Assembly (NCBI RefSeq): GCF_026745355.1 | Contig: NC_079209.1 | Location: 14,699,394-14,763,393, forward strand | From: Beta vulgaris subsp. vulgaris | Lineage: Eukaryota; Streptophyta; Magnoliopsida; Caryophyllales; Amaranthaceae | Reading direction: 5' to 3' | DNA length: 64,000 nucleotides | Shown: in pieces, positions 30,208 to 45,275 of the stretch | Position numbering within the stretch: position 1 is the stretch's first letter | Layout of the letters: each line of letters begins with the position of its first letter | The notes under the pieces: generated by a model | Told to the model about the DNA's origin: nothing | Databases searched by the model: none | What the model saw: the letters and a program-made list of their open reading frames with translations, nothing else | Position numbers and translations under genes: made by a program

Positions 30208-30479
30208 TAGAGGTGATCATGGGCCGGGTTCGGGCCGGGCCGCGGCCAAAAAAATTTGCCCAATGGTCGGGCCGGGCCAGGCCTAAATTGCGGGCCGAAT
30301 TTTTGTGTCCAAAGCCCGCTATTTCGGGCCTAAATTAGCGGGCTTTTGCGGGCCAAAACGGGCCGGGCCAAAAAATAGACTAAAAAGTCGTCTTTGGCTT
30401 GCCCAAAGCCCGCCAAAGAAAAAAAAAATACGACCGGGCCGGGCCCAAAAAACGGGCTGGGCCAAAATGATCACCTCTA
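30208..30479. mobile_element. hAT MITE inside the Copia leader (272 bp, TSD CTCAAGCG)
   Basis: It starts TAGAGGTGATCATGGGCC and ends AATGATCACCTCTA, giving a 12-bp TIR of hAT type (TAGAGGTGATCA). The 8-bp target duplication CTCAAGCG is at 30200-30207 and 30480-30487. The body is built of GGGCCGGGC-like repeats in both orientations, so it would fold strongly. It begins within 8 bases of the end of the primer-binding site, so it post-dates the Copia insertion or was propagated with that Copia subfamily. Confidence 0.93.
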
Positions 30480-30576
30480 CTCAAGCGGCACAACCATAAA
30501 TTTTTTTTTTTTTTTCTCTTTCTTCTTCGTCTTGTTCCACAGCTCCGACCACGCGCGCTCTGACTGTGTTCTCACC

Positions 30577-31340
30577 ATGACTGAAGCTCATAAGGATCCT
30601 AAACCTGATCCTTCTTCAATGTATTACCTCGGCACCGGTGATCAACCCGGTAATCTTATTTCTCATGTGACCCTCAAGGGTGACAACTATGTTGCTTGGG
30701 CTCGTGCCCTTACCTTATCTCTCAAGGCTCGCCGGAAATTCGGCTTCGTTGATGGCTCTATCGTCCAGCCCGCTGCCGCTGCTCAATTACTTGATTGGGA
30801 GACTGTCAACTCCATGATCGTCTCATGGATTCTTCGTACGTTGGATGGAAAGTGCTGCCTCTCTTCCTTTCATGATACTGCTCGGCTTTGTGGCTGTATC
30901 TTGAAAAACGCTACTGTATTGCGAATGGTCCGCGCTTACAACAACTTCGACAACAAATTACCGAGTGCAAACAGACCAAAACCATGTCTGTTGAGGATTA
31001 TTTTAATAAGTTAATGGCCCTTTATGATGAACTTGATCGCTTAAACCCTGCACACATGTACTTGTGGAGGTGTAGTTGTAATCTTGCTGAAAAATTTCTC
31101 AAAGATCGCGAAGAGGAAAAATTACATCAATTTTTTGTGGGTCTCGATGATGACTATTACGCTATGGTTCGAACTAATTTGCTCTCTCAAACACCAGCAG
31201 CAGACATTGATCGTTCCTACCAAGCCTTGCTCCAAGAGGAACGGTCTCGTCACATTGCACGCACTAAGGCTGTTGTGGAGGAGGCTCGTGCTTTTGCTAT
31301 TTCGATGACCATAGCCGAGGCCGTTTACTCGCCCCGATAA
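30577..31340 (+). pseudogene. gag: Copia gag (frameshifted)
   Basis: The start ATG at 30577 gives MTEAHKDPKPDPSSMYYL, then GDNYVAWARALTLSLKARRK and WETVNSMIVSWILRTLDG, the N-terminal gag region of plant Copia elements. Near 30890 the frame shifts, and translation continues in the frame ending at 31340 (MWLYLEKRYCIANGPRLQQL, EEKLHQFFVGLDDDYYAMV). A zinc knuckle CTYCKKRGHDTSTC (C-x2-C-x4-H-x4-C) follows at about 31354-31395 in another frame. Gag would form the particle and bind RNA; here it is broken. Confidence 0.85.
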
Positions 31341-31574
31341 GTCTAAACTTGTGTGTACCTACTGTAAAAAACGGGGTCACGACACCTCCACTTGCTTGTT
31401 ATTCATGGCGCCCCGGACTGGTGGCTGGAACGTCAAAAGGCTGCCAAGGGGTCTGACCCCGCTGCTGCTCCTGCGGTGCAGGCCGTGGGCGTGGTCTGCT
31501 GCGGGTGCTGCTAGTGCGCGTGTCAACGCCGTCTCCGCGGTTCTCCGGTCTGGCAGGATGTCCCGCAATCCTCC

Positions 31575-33523
31575 GTGGATGCTGCTGCCCCTACCTTACG
31601 CCCAGATCAGGTGCAATCTCTCCTTAATATGCTGAGTTCCGCAAATTTTACATCTGATCGTATGACTGGTAAGCCTCTTTGCGTTGATTGGATTATAGAT
31701 ACCGGTGCTTCCCACCACGTTACGGGTGTATATGATTGCTTATTTGATGTTCACTCCATTGATGAGTGGACGGTTGGCTTGCCCGATGGTCGTCGTGTCT
31801 CGGCCACTATGTGTGGTCGCGTCACTCTCTCTCCTCATATGAATCTTGAGAATGTTCTCTATGTGCCTGGTCTTCCTGCAATTTAATCTCTGTTTCGCGA
31901 TTAATTGATGGTTCTCATTGTTCAGTAAATTTCTCTGCTTCTTTGTGTGCAATACAGGACCAACTCTCGGGGACTCTGATTGGAGCCGGTGAGCGTCGGA
32001 ATGGACTATACTTCTTTCGGGGTTTACCTGAAGCTTGTGCAGTGACAGTTCCAGACTTATCAGCTTTCGAGCTCTGGCATCGTCGCCTGGGTCATCCCTC
32101 TGATAAAGTTATCAAGTTAGTTCCTGCGATTCGCTCTAGTACTGTTAAGAAGTGTTTGAATAAGGCCTGTGTGTGTGTCCCCAAGCCAAACAAACTCGTG
32201 ATCCTTTTCCTATTAGTGCTACAGAGCACTAGGCCATTCAGCTTATTCATTGTGATTTATGGGGGCCTTATAATACTCCCTCTTCTTGTAATGCCCTTTA
32301 TTTTCTCACTATTGTGGATGATTTGTCTCGTGCTGTGTGGGTTTATTTATTGACTACTAAGACTGAAGTTTTTCTGCATTCACTTCATTTTTTGCTATGA
32401 TTCATCGCCAATTCGACTTTAATGTCAAAATAGTTCGAAGTGATAATGGTACTGAATTTAATTGCCTCAAACCTTTTTGATACGAATGGCATTATCTTTC
32501 AAACCTCTTGTGTCGGCACCCCTCAACAAAATGGTCGAGTTGAACGAAAACATCAACATATCCTTAATGTGAGTCGCGCTTTAATGTTTCAAGCTCATTT
32601 ACCTGTTTCTTTTTGGGGAGAATGTGTTTTGACGGCAGTTTATTTAATTAATCGAACCCCCTCCAGTGTGTTACATATATAAAACTCCTTTTGAGATGTT
32701 GTTTCATACTCCTCCTACTTTTGATGAATTACGGGTTTTTGGGTGCCTTTGTTTTGCTCATAATAAAAAATTCCGTGGTGATAAGTTCGCCTCTCGTAGT
32801 CGAAAATGTGTTTTTGTGGGGTATCCAAATCATAAGAAAGGATGGAAGTTGTATGACCTCGCCACCGGCGATATATTTGTGTCTCGGGATGTCCAATTTT
32901 ATGAAAACGAGTTTCCTTTTGGTGTGTCCCCTGTGATCCCTAATGTAGCACATGATAATGCGCATGTTGAGGTGTCATCTAATGTTGTGCCTGTTGATGA
33001 TGACTTTGAGCCAGTTTCTTCTTTGGTTGTCCCCCCTATTATTGTGCCTCATCCAACTCCTATAAAACCAACCCAGCCATCCCCTACTGCCACCTCTTGC
33101 CCCCCGGCTACCGTACCTGCCCATCATCTTCCCTCTACTGATCATTTGGGGCGCGGTTTACGTGAGAAACGTCCTTCGATTCTCCTTCGTGACTATGTTG
33201 CACATGTTTTTGGTTCCTCCCCGACTCATTGTATATGTCCTTCTTCGCCCACTCTTGGTTCCAACAGTTCCTCAAGTACTCCTTATCCTATTGCTCATTC
33301 TGTTAACTGTGAAAAATACTCTTTGCCCCATCGTACTTTAATTACAGCTATCATGACTGGCCATGAGCCTCGATCCTTTAAGGAAGCTATGCAGGACGAA
33401 GGTTGGCGCGAGGCCATGCGCAAGGAGATCCGCGCCTTGGAAGATAATTGCACTTGGGAAATGGCGGAGTTAGCATCACATAAGAAAGTTGCGTTGTCGT
33501 TGGGTCTACAAAATAAAATATAA
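31575..33523 (+). pseudogene. pol: Copia protease and integrase region (broken)
   Basis: The protease active site WIIDTGASHHVTG is at about 31690-31728 and LENVLYVPGLPA follows. The integrase zinc region (ELWHRRLGHPS) is at about 32070. The core is shown by a broken DFS-type stretch and by [17 protein letters not shown] with the catalytic Glu at about 32515-32560. INRTPSSVL and FGCLCFAHN belong to its C-terminal part. At least four frame changes or stops occur (around 31886, 31940, 32353 and 32682). The end of the region overlaps the RT frame. Confidence 0.8.
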
Positions 33524-34895
33524 GGCTGATGGTTCTGTGGAGCGTCTAAAAGCTCGCCTTGTCATCTTTGGTAATCATCAAGTTGAAGGTATTGATTATA
33601 ATGAGACATTTGCTCCTGTCGCTAAGATGGTCACTGTTCGTGCTTTCTTAGCTGTTGTCGCTGCTAAGAACTGGGAATTACATCAGATGGATGTGCATAA
33701 TGCTTTTCTTCACGGTGATTTGGAGGAGGAGGTCTATATGAAACCCCCTCCTGGTTTTTCTTCTAAGCCAGGTCTGGTTTGTCGTTTACTCAAATCTCTT
33801 TATGGTTTGCGACAAGCGCCTCGTTGTTGGTTTGCCAAACTCCCTGCTTCCCTTCACCATTTTGGCTTTCAGCAGTCTTACTCTGATTACTCTCTCTTTA
33901 CCTTGCGACGGGGTCGTTTTCATTTAAACATTCTTGTTTATGTTGATGATTTAATCATTTCTGGCAATGACTCTTCCGCTATTGTTGCTTTTAAGACATA
34001 TTTGGGTGAGTGCTTTCACATGAAGGATCTTGGTTTGTTGAAATATTTTCTTGGTGTTGAGGTCGCTCGCGGTCCCGAAGGGATTTTTTTGTGCCAACGG
34101 AAATACACACTTGATATTCTTGCCGAAACTGGGTTGTTGGGTGCCAAACCGGCATCATTTCCTCTTGAACAACACCATTCGCTTGCTTTGGCCACTGGCG
34201 AATTGCTCTCTGATCCCGAGTCCTATCGTCGTCTCAATGGGAGGCTCATCTATTTATCATTTACTCGTCCTGATTTGTCCTATGTCGTTCATATTCTTGC
34301 TCAGTTCATGCAGACCCCTCGTACGGAGCACTGGGATGCGGCCTTACGTGTTGTTCGATATCTTAAAGGGTCTCCTGGTCTTGGTATACTCTTACCATCT
34401 CACTGCAATTTGACTTTGACAGGATGGTGTGACTCTGATTGGGCTGCTTGCCCCCTAACTCGTCGCTCACTGACTGGTTGGTTTGTTTTCCTTGGTGGTT
34501 CTCCTATCTCTTGGAAAACGAAAAAACAACATACAGTGTTTCGCTCTTCTGCTGAAGCGGAATATCGCTCTATGGCCTCTCTTACATGTGAATTAAAATG
34601 GTTGAAGGCTCTCCTTCTTAGCCTGGGTGTAGATCACCCTTCCGCTGTGCCTCTATTTTGTGATAGTAAATCTCCCTTACATATTGCCCAAAATCCGGTT
34701 TTTCATGAGCGGACTAAACATATCGAGGTTGATTGTCATTATGTCCGTGATGCCATTCGGGATAGTGTCATTGTCACCAATCATGTCTCCACAAATGATC
34801 AGTTAGCGGACATTCTCACAAAGGCTTTGGGCAAACAGAAGTTCTTGTCCTTTCTTCGCAAGTTGGGCATTTGGGATCCGTCTGCTCCAATTTGA
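33489..34895 (+). CDS. pol: Copia reverse transcriptase and RNase H, intact ORF
   Basis: 468 aa uninterrupted. The RT fingers read WVYKIKYKADGSVERLKARLV and the palm QMDVHNAFLHGDL, with catalytic YVDDLIISG. RNase H is shown by WCDSDWAACPLTRRSLTGW, KKQHTVFRSSAEAEYRSMA and HIEVDCHYVRD, ending with LADILTKALGK. The stop is a few bases before the polypurine tract. As part of a broken polyprotein it is not expected to be expressed alone; the open frame reflects recent insertion. Confidence 0.9.
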   Translation: MRCRWVYKIKYKADGSVERLKARLVIFGNHQVEGIDYNETFAPVAKMVTVRAFLAVVAAKNWELHQMDVHNAFLHGDLEEEVYMKPPPGFSSKPGLVCRLLKSLYGLRQAPRCWFAKLPASLHHFGFQQSYSDYSLFTLRRGRFHLNILVYVDDLIISGNDSSAIVAFKTYLGECFHMKDLGLLKYFLGVEVARGPEGIFLCQRKYTLDILAETGLLGAKPASFPLEQHHSLALATGELLSDPESYRRLNGRLIYLSFTRPDLSYVVHILAQFMQTPRTEHWDAALRVVRYLKGSPGLGILLPSHCNLTLTGWCDSDWAACPLTRRSLTGWFVFLGGSPISWKTKKQHTVFRSSAEAEYRSMASLTCELKWLKALLLSLGVDHPSAVPLFCDSKSPLHIAQNPVFHERTKHIEVDCHYVRDAIRDSVIVTNHVSTNDQLADILTKALGKQKFLSFLRKLGIWDPSAPI

Positions 34896-34901
34896 GGGGG
34901 G

Positions 34902-35091
34902 CGTCAGGGAAGGAAACATCCTATTAATAACATTTAGGTTGTATATTAGTAGTTGGGCTCATTTAGTGTAAAGCTTATTAGTAGTTGGGCGTATTAAGTG
35001 TAAAGCAAGGTCCCATTTATGTTTTTATATAAACTTGGCTGTCAATGAGAAATAGAACAGATCAAAAATACACCTTCAACTCATTCTGTCA
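34902..35091 (+). repeat. 3' LTR of the Copia element
   Basis: Same length as the 5' LTR, with four substitutions. The first base is C instead of T, so the canonical TG terminus is lost. Ends CATTCTGTCA followed by the TTTTC target duplication. Confidence 0.92.
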
Positions 35092-35475
35092 TTTTCACAC
35101 TATAAAATTCAGTATACTGTAACATAATCTTTGAAGAGGTCAACTAGTTCAACTTCTATAGATCTATTACATAAAATTAAGAATTTAAGATGATATTATC
35201 ATAACATACAGTAAGCTAATCTAATTGGCCAAGTACTTTTGAGAGGGGTGCTCTTCTTATCTTCTATTTGGGCAACTAATGTTTATTGCTGACTTTTCTC
35301 TGTTACATGCACTTTGTTCAATAGTCAAATGTTGCATTAAAAGTGAAAGAAATCGTTCATTCTGCAGTCGGATATTGACGTCCTGAAAATTGCTAACTTT
35401 ATATATTATTGCACAATGCACATATCTAAAAATATATAAAAAACTTTTTCTAACATCTCAAATAGCTACCTTCAT
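35092..35475 (+). promoter_or_regulatory. CRK3 upstream region left after the Copia insertion
   Basis: It matches the CRK1 and CRK2 upstream regions: AAGTACTTTTGAGAGGGG, TTGGGCAACTAATG, GACTTTTCTCTGTTA, then TTTGTTCAATAGTCAA at about 35315-35328 with the W-box core, and TTGACGTCC near 35376. TATATATTATTG and AATATATAAAAAAC near 35399-35450 are possible TATA elements. The Copia element separates this from the rest of the duplicated spacer at 29782-29997. Confidence 0.45.
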
Positions 35476-39711
<4,236 letters not shown>

Positions 39712-39783
39712 TGTTGGTTGTTTGTAGAGATTTCCTACTTAAACATAGAGATGTAGCTGTATATATAAGATATTGTAGCTATA
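39712..39783 (+). other. CRK3 3' flank up to the Helitron end
   Basis: TTGGTTGTTTGTAGAGATT and ATGTAGCTGTATATATAAGAT match the CRK2 3' flank (28207-28263) before similarity is broken by the Helitron terminus. Confidence 0.5.
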
Positions 39784-39815
39784 CTAGTTTTTAACCCGTG
39801 CAAAAAATGCACGGG
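39784..39815 (-). mobile_element. Helitron 3' terminus (body extends rightwards)
   Basis: On the minus strand an 8-bp hairpin (CCCGTGCA / TGCACGGG, five-base loop) is followed by TTAAAAA and then CTAG, with T immediately after. That matches the 3' end rule of Helitrons (hairpin, short spacer, CTRR, insertion before T). No Rep/helicase ORF follows. The 5' TC end could not be located, so only the terminus is called. Confidence 0.6.
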
Positions 39816-41974
39816 AGCATATTTATATGTGATATCATAAACTATTTATCAGATAAAAATGAGATTGATTGAATCAAATTGAATTGACAACAAATTATGA
39901 AAAAAAAAATTGCACTTTATCTAAATTGATACATAAAAAAATAAGGTCAGATACAACTCAATACACGATTCAAACATTTTGAAAAACTTCCTTATAAACC
40001 AACATTGGTTGTAACAAATGAGTTGCCACGATCTTTATCATATATTAAGATTTTCAAACCCTGTTTGCTTGTAACTCTTCAAACAACGTCATGCAATTGT
40101 CCGTGTCTGGATACATAACTCAGGCTTAAAAAAACGGGTAACTTTTTGTCCTAAAAGGGTCAATTTTCATTTTTACGAAGCTAACTTGTTAAACGTTAAA
40201 AGTTGTCTTTTATATAAAAATGACCCATTTTAAACTAAAAAGTGACCTATTTGAACTTGAAAGTGACTTGTTTTGACCAAAAGTAAATAGTTTGATATAA
40301 ACTTATTGTACACTGAATGCACATAATAGTAATTGAATATAAAACCTACTAATCCTAATACTTTTATCTCCACCACTTCATTATACACCCTCGTTCCTTA
40401 TTTTTTTTCCTTTCTTCTTCCTCTTCCTCTATCTCTTTCTCATTTTCTATTCTTTCCCTTGAAAATTGCCAAAGCAACATGAGTAACGTAGAATTATAGG
40501 TTTTTATTATTATGTTCTAATGAACTTATTCTCATAAATTTTCTAAGTTGTAGTACGTACCTATGTTCGATTTTGAAATATTAAGTTAGTGTTAAACTAC
40601 TAATTAAAATTGCAAAAAAAGAAGACCTCCTCGTTGTGGAAAGTCTATGGATGTCATGCCAAAGGTGCATGATGTGATAATATATATACCTTAATGCCGT
40701 AGCAAGTTTTCCTGGAGAAAAATCCATTGAGTACTTATGATTGCATCCACATTACGATCGATCTTGGTAATACCAAAAACCCACCCATGGTTCTGTAGAA
40801 GTGATGATTTAGAAGTTAAAAACAAAAAAAGATAAATTCATATTACTTTAGAAAGATAATTCCAAAATGTTTTTTTTTTATCTATATAAGCATATCCACC
40901 TACAACTTTTGTAAAGCCTAAAAGGTTTAATTTGTGAATAGGAAATCAGCTATGAGGGTTTCATATACTCTAAGCTTTAGTTTCTTTTTTTTGAAGTGGG
41001 GGTTTCAAATATTCAGCTAATAGGATAATACATCTGCTATTGGCATGTCTATAATCATATGATGGTATCTTTAAATATTAAAGAGGAGATAAGTCATCCA
41101 TATGCACTCACTCCCCGGCAAGTGAAACAAATAAAAAACCATCCCTTTTCCACTACGTACCCACTTCTATATCAGTACCTTCGAATACCCAACCCACCAC
41201 CTATCTTATCCTCCAAAAGATTCACTTTACATGCCAAAACATCCACCCCATTAATGTTAATTAATTTTAAGTAAAAGTAATTAAATATGTGTACCCCACC
41301 ACTTTTGAGCAACTTATATAATGTAGAAGTGTTATTAAAAAAATTCTACGGGCCATATAAATTATTATAAAATTATAAAGTAGAACCTGGCACATACAAT
41401 TGCAGATTATCTATTTATGAAGTCATTTTGACTATAACATAATATTATAAACATAGATGATATGATGTTTAACACAATTTTTTTACAATAATGATAATAA
41501 TACATTAAATTCATTTCAAATATATTGTTTTATGCTTCCTCCGTTTCTTTTAACTTGCAATGGTTTTACTTTTACACTATTCATAAACTCTAATTAGTTT
41601 ATCTTTGGGGATTTATAGTTGACGAAAAACATATTCATGTATAATTTTGTTATGCTATGATTTGGTAAGCTTTGGCGAGTAGATTTTGTGCATTCCCAAG
41701 TTACCTTCTTCTTTAGAAATTGAATTTGCACTCATATAGACTTTTATTCTCCCCTAATTCAAATTCGCGTAATTTGCCCGAAAGATTTCTATTTCATAAA
41801 TTTAAGATTATTTTTTTCTATAACCATGGTCTAGCTTGTGATTTGATATTTTTTAATTGTATATTAAATATACATTAAAGTTGGCTTACGATCCATGTGT
41901 TGAGCTGCTGATTTAGTTAATGCCACGGTGGATCAATGAACCATAATTTTTTTACAAAAAAGTTGATTAAAATT
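39816..41974. other. AT-rich stretch without genes
   Basis: Probably Helitron body plus other decayed repeats. A short repeated theme (AAGTGACC, TTTGTCC, GACCCATTTTAAAC) occurs at 40135-40290, and a one-sided Stowaway-like end CTTCCTCCGTTTCTTTTAACTTG at about 41538. No ORF with a recognisable domain is present on either strand. Confidence 0.5.
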
Positions 41975-43590
41975 AAAAAGAATGACATGTCATGCTTAGG
42001 TGGAGCTTTCTATAATATTCTAAGGTTGTTTTTGTATATTCATACTCTAATTTTTTCGTCATATCGTTATAGATTTTAATTTTGTTGTAACATCAAAATT
42101 TCCTTAATAATTTTTGTTTGAATACTAAATTGTTTTGGTTCAGTTGAGTAAGACTGAAGTTTAGATCCTCTAGAGTTCTAAAAGAACTCTACAATGTAGA
42201 GTTTAAGCAATATCAACATTGAATAAAAAATTAATAGCTCATATATTATCTTTCCAAAACCCACTCTACTTTTTCTCATCAAATTCCACCCCCTTATTTC
42301 CCCCCTTTCACAAATATATGCTCTTGATTTGAAAATGTATGGTTCATATACAAATCTACCTTGTAGAATTCTATTAAAACTCTATAGGATGCGGACTCGT
42401 AAGACTGAGATTTTGAAAGATAATATGTTTACTCATGTAAGTTCAGCCTATGATAAAATGCTATAGTCACATACAATACACTATAGCTATAACTATTATT
42501 ATATTCATCTAACAGAAAGACTAATATTCAATTTATATAATATAATAATTTTAGGTTGTTTATTCAAAACGAAACTCAAAATTCTCGTTATCCACAACTC
42601 CTTTTATGTATTAAATATATGTAGGACTCTATTTTTTAAAAATATTTAAAATAAAAATTATGACATGACAATCCTATGTGGCGCTCTCTATTTCCTAAGT
42701 TGTAGAACTATATTCTAAATGATCTTATTTCGGAGCATATTTCGAGCACTATCCAATGGAACAAAAATTATAATATTCCACATTACGTAGCAAAAGTTAT
42801 ATACAATTTACATAATATAATAATTCAGGTTGTTCATGCAAAATCAAACTCTAATGTTAGCTTATCTAGCTAGAACTTCTTATGTATATTTAAATATATA
42901 TAGAACTCTATTTTTAAAAATGCTTAATTAAAATAAAATTTAATGATATGACAATCATACGTGGTGCTCTTTATTTCATAAGTTGTAGAACTATATTGTA
43001 AATGGATCTTACTTTAGAGCATATTTCGAGTACTATCTAATGAAATAAAAATTATAATATTTCGAATTACGTAGCAAAAGTTGTACATAATTTACATAAT
43101 ATAATAACTTAGGTTGTTCATGCAAAATCAAACTCCAATTTTAGCTTATCTAGAACTCCCCTATATATTTAAATCTAAGTAGAACTCTATTTTTGTAAAA
43201 GAGTTCTCATCATCCAATTAAAACTCCTTTTATGTATTTAAATATATATAGTACTCTCTTTGTTAAAATATTTAAAATAAAAATTAATGACATGACAATC
43301 CTACATGATGCTCTCTATTTCATAAGTTGCAGAACTATATTGTAAATTGATCTTATTTCAGAGAATATTTCAAGCATTATCCAGTGGAACAAAAATTATA
43401 ACATTTCGAATTACGTAGCAAAAGTATAATTTACTTAATATAATACAACACGAAACTCTAATTTTCGCTTATCCAAAGCTCGTTATATGTATTTAAATCT
43501 ATGAAGAACTCAATTTTTGTAAAAAAAGAAAAATATAATTGATGACATGACTATACTATATGGAGCGCTCTATGTTCTCAAAAAATTCCT
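41975..43590. repeat. Degenerate long-period tandem repeat, AT-rich
   Basis: A landmark GACATGACAATCCTATGTGG with a following GCTCTCTATTTC recurs at about 42662, 42945, 43289 and 43544, with a diverged copy near 41986. Other shared blocks are TTGTAGAACTATATTGTAAAT, GAGCATATTTCGAG, CGAATTACGTAGCAAAAG and TAGAACTCTATTTTT. Spacing is about 283, 344 and 255 bases. No coding. An (AT)n run ends it at about 43592-43612. Confidence 0.75.
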
Positions 43591-43612
43591 CATATATATA
43601 TATATATATATA

Positions 43613-43909
43613 TTGATTGATTTAAAATGACCTACCCTTTTTACATTTTGGTTTTCTTAACAATTGAGGACTCAATAATTCTACTCGGTTGAAATTTTTG
43701 CTGAATTCCGAAAGAAATTCCTTGCTGGGATGCCATAGTTATTGTTGATAGAAATGTCTTTTCCCAACCTTGTGTTAGTAGTCAACTTTTGATGGTTGAT
43801 ATATTAGAAAAAGAAAAAAAACAATGATAATGGTTTAGCATTCTAAAGCTTATATACCTTCGTTTTGAAATATGTAATATGGTTGATATATTAGAAAAGA
43901 AAAAGGAAA
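43613..43909. other. Unassigned sequence left of the MULE
   Basis: No ORF. GGTTGATATATTAGAAAA occurs twice (43794-43812 and 43881-43898). CTTCGTTTTGAAATATGTAATATG (43859-43882) resembles sequence just beyond the right MULE end (57114 onwards), but I could not define a clean target duplication. Confidence 0.4.
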
Positions 43910-44020
43910 AATTGACACCATGGGGCTGAACTATACCCGGTTTTCTTTAATAGGGACAAACTTTCAATATTCCAGTGGGGAGCCCACGTATTGCATGACC
44001 CGGATTTGCATGGACCCAGT
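43910..44020 (+). repeat. Left terminal inverted repeat of the MULE
   Basis: It pairs with the right TIR over about 108 bases with a small number of mismatches. Shared blocks include GGCTGAACTATACCCG, GGGACAAACTTTCAATATTC and TATTGCATGACCC. Confidence 0.85.
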
Positions 44021-44553
44021 TTACCAGAAACTGGCTTATGCAGTCATATGCGTTGGTGGGTCCTAGTTTTAATGAAATTTTACAATTTTCAATTTTCAGA
44101 CACCATTAATCACCATTGTGGAGAGAGAAAAAACCAACCCTATACCTTCTTCCCTCCATTAATCACCATTGCCAGCCCAACTAAACTCATTCAATTTTGA
44201 AGTTGGTGAAGTTGGAAAAATCGCTGTTGAAGTTGGAGAATTACGAAATTTGACAACCAACATTCCTAAAATTCGCTTCTGATTCCAGGTATGATTTTTT
44301 GTGAACTCCTTTAAATTTGTAATGTTCCTTTGTACCATATCTGAATTATGTTGATAATGGGCGAGTTAGGTTGATTTAACAATTTGAAAGTTAAAAATAG
44401 AAACTTGGAGAAAAATGGTGAAGTTTGAAATTATGGGTTTTGTTTTTCTTTAGTGTTCAATTTATGAGTTATGATGATGATATGTTTTGTCGTGAATTTA
44501 GGTGAGTGAATAATTATGTTATTTTTTGTGTTTGTTTTTGTATTAGCTTAGGA

Positions 44554-45275
44554 ATGGATAATGTGACTTTGAGGTTTTGGCATGGGGGACTGTTTAAAAA
44601 ACACGACAAAGGGTGATTGAAGTATGTTGGTGGTAGTGGTAGAACATTTGCGATTGACCCAGACGAATTGTGTTGGTGGTTTCTTGAGGATATGGCTAAA
44701 AAATGTGGTAGTTATAGGGTTATTGAAGAGATTTTTTATTTGTTGCCTGGTAAGAAATTGGATGATGGGTTGGTAAGGGTTTATAATGATAAAGAGGTTC
44801 TAGATATGGCAGAGGTGGTTTTGAAAACAAGGTTTATGGATTTGTATGTAGTTCATGACATAGATAAGCCAGTGGTTCTTGAAGAGCCTGTTGAGCAGTT
44901 GGAAGGGCCAGAAGGTACATTCCCACCTTGGAACCCAGGATTAAACCAGCCCAATGACCCACCTTGCAACCCAATTGACATACCACTCACTGACCAAGAT
45001 AAAAACACAACCAAAAGCCTAACTAAAAAGCCCACTTATCCAAATGAAAACCCACCTGCACCAAATATCAGAAACACAAAAAGTGGCCCAAATGAAAACC
45101 CACCTGCACAAAAAGTAAGAAACAAAAAAAAGTCCTCCCAAGAAGTTAATACCAGTGAGGTCAAGTTTTAGGATTAAAGATTCCACAGCAGAAGTACAGT
45201 TTCTGTACGCAAATCTAAATAAGATCTGCCTCCCCCTGATATACCTATTATTGAGCGAACTCCTTGTAGTTCCAC
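44554..45275 (+). pseudogene. mudrA-like transposase, N-terminal PB1-like domain
   Basis: An ATG at 44554 after a probable intron (acceptor TTAGCTTAG) gives MDNVTLRFWHGGLFKKH, then an in-frame TGA, then LKYVGGSGRTFAIDPDELCWWF and YLLPGKKLDDGLVRVYNDKEVL. This is the PB1-like domain that begins many plant MULE transposases. From 44617 the frame is open to 45171, with a Pro/Asn-rich linker (NPPAPNIRNTKSGPNENPPA). After that stop another frame continues (PIIERTPCSS) up to the solo LTR and resumes at 47549. Confidence 0.65.

Larger units (their letters stand above)
29998..35091 (+). mobile_element. Ty1-Copia retrotransposon, 5094 bp, TSD TTTTC
   Basis: It has two 190-bp LTRs (29998-30187, 34902-35091), a primer-binding site TGGTATCGGAGCC directly after the first LTR (one mismatch to the usual initiator-Met type), and a polypurine tract TTGAGGGGGG before the second. 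Domains run gag, protease, integrase, RT, RNase H. TTTTC flanks both sides (29993-29997, 35092-35096). The LTRs differ at 4 of 190 positions, including the first base of the 3' LTR, so the insertion is young. Coding is broken by several frameshifts and stops. A hAT MITE sits in the leader. The element lies about 380 bases upstream of CRK3 in the same orientation. Confidence 0.95.
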
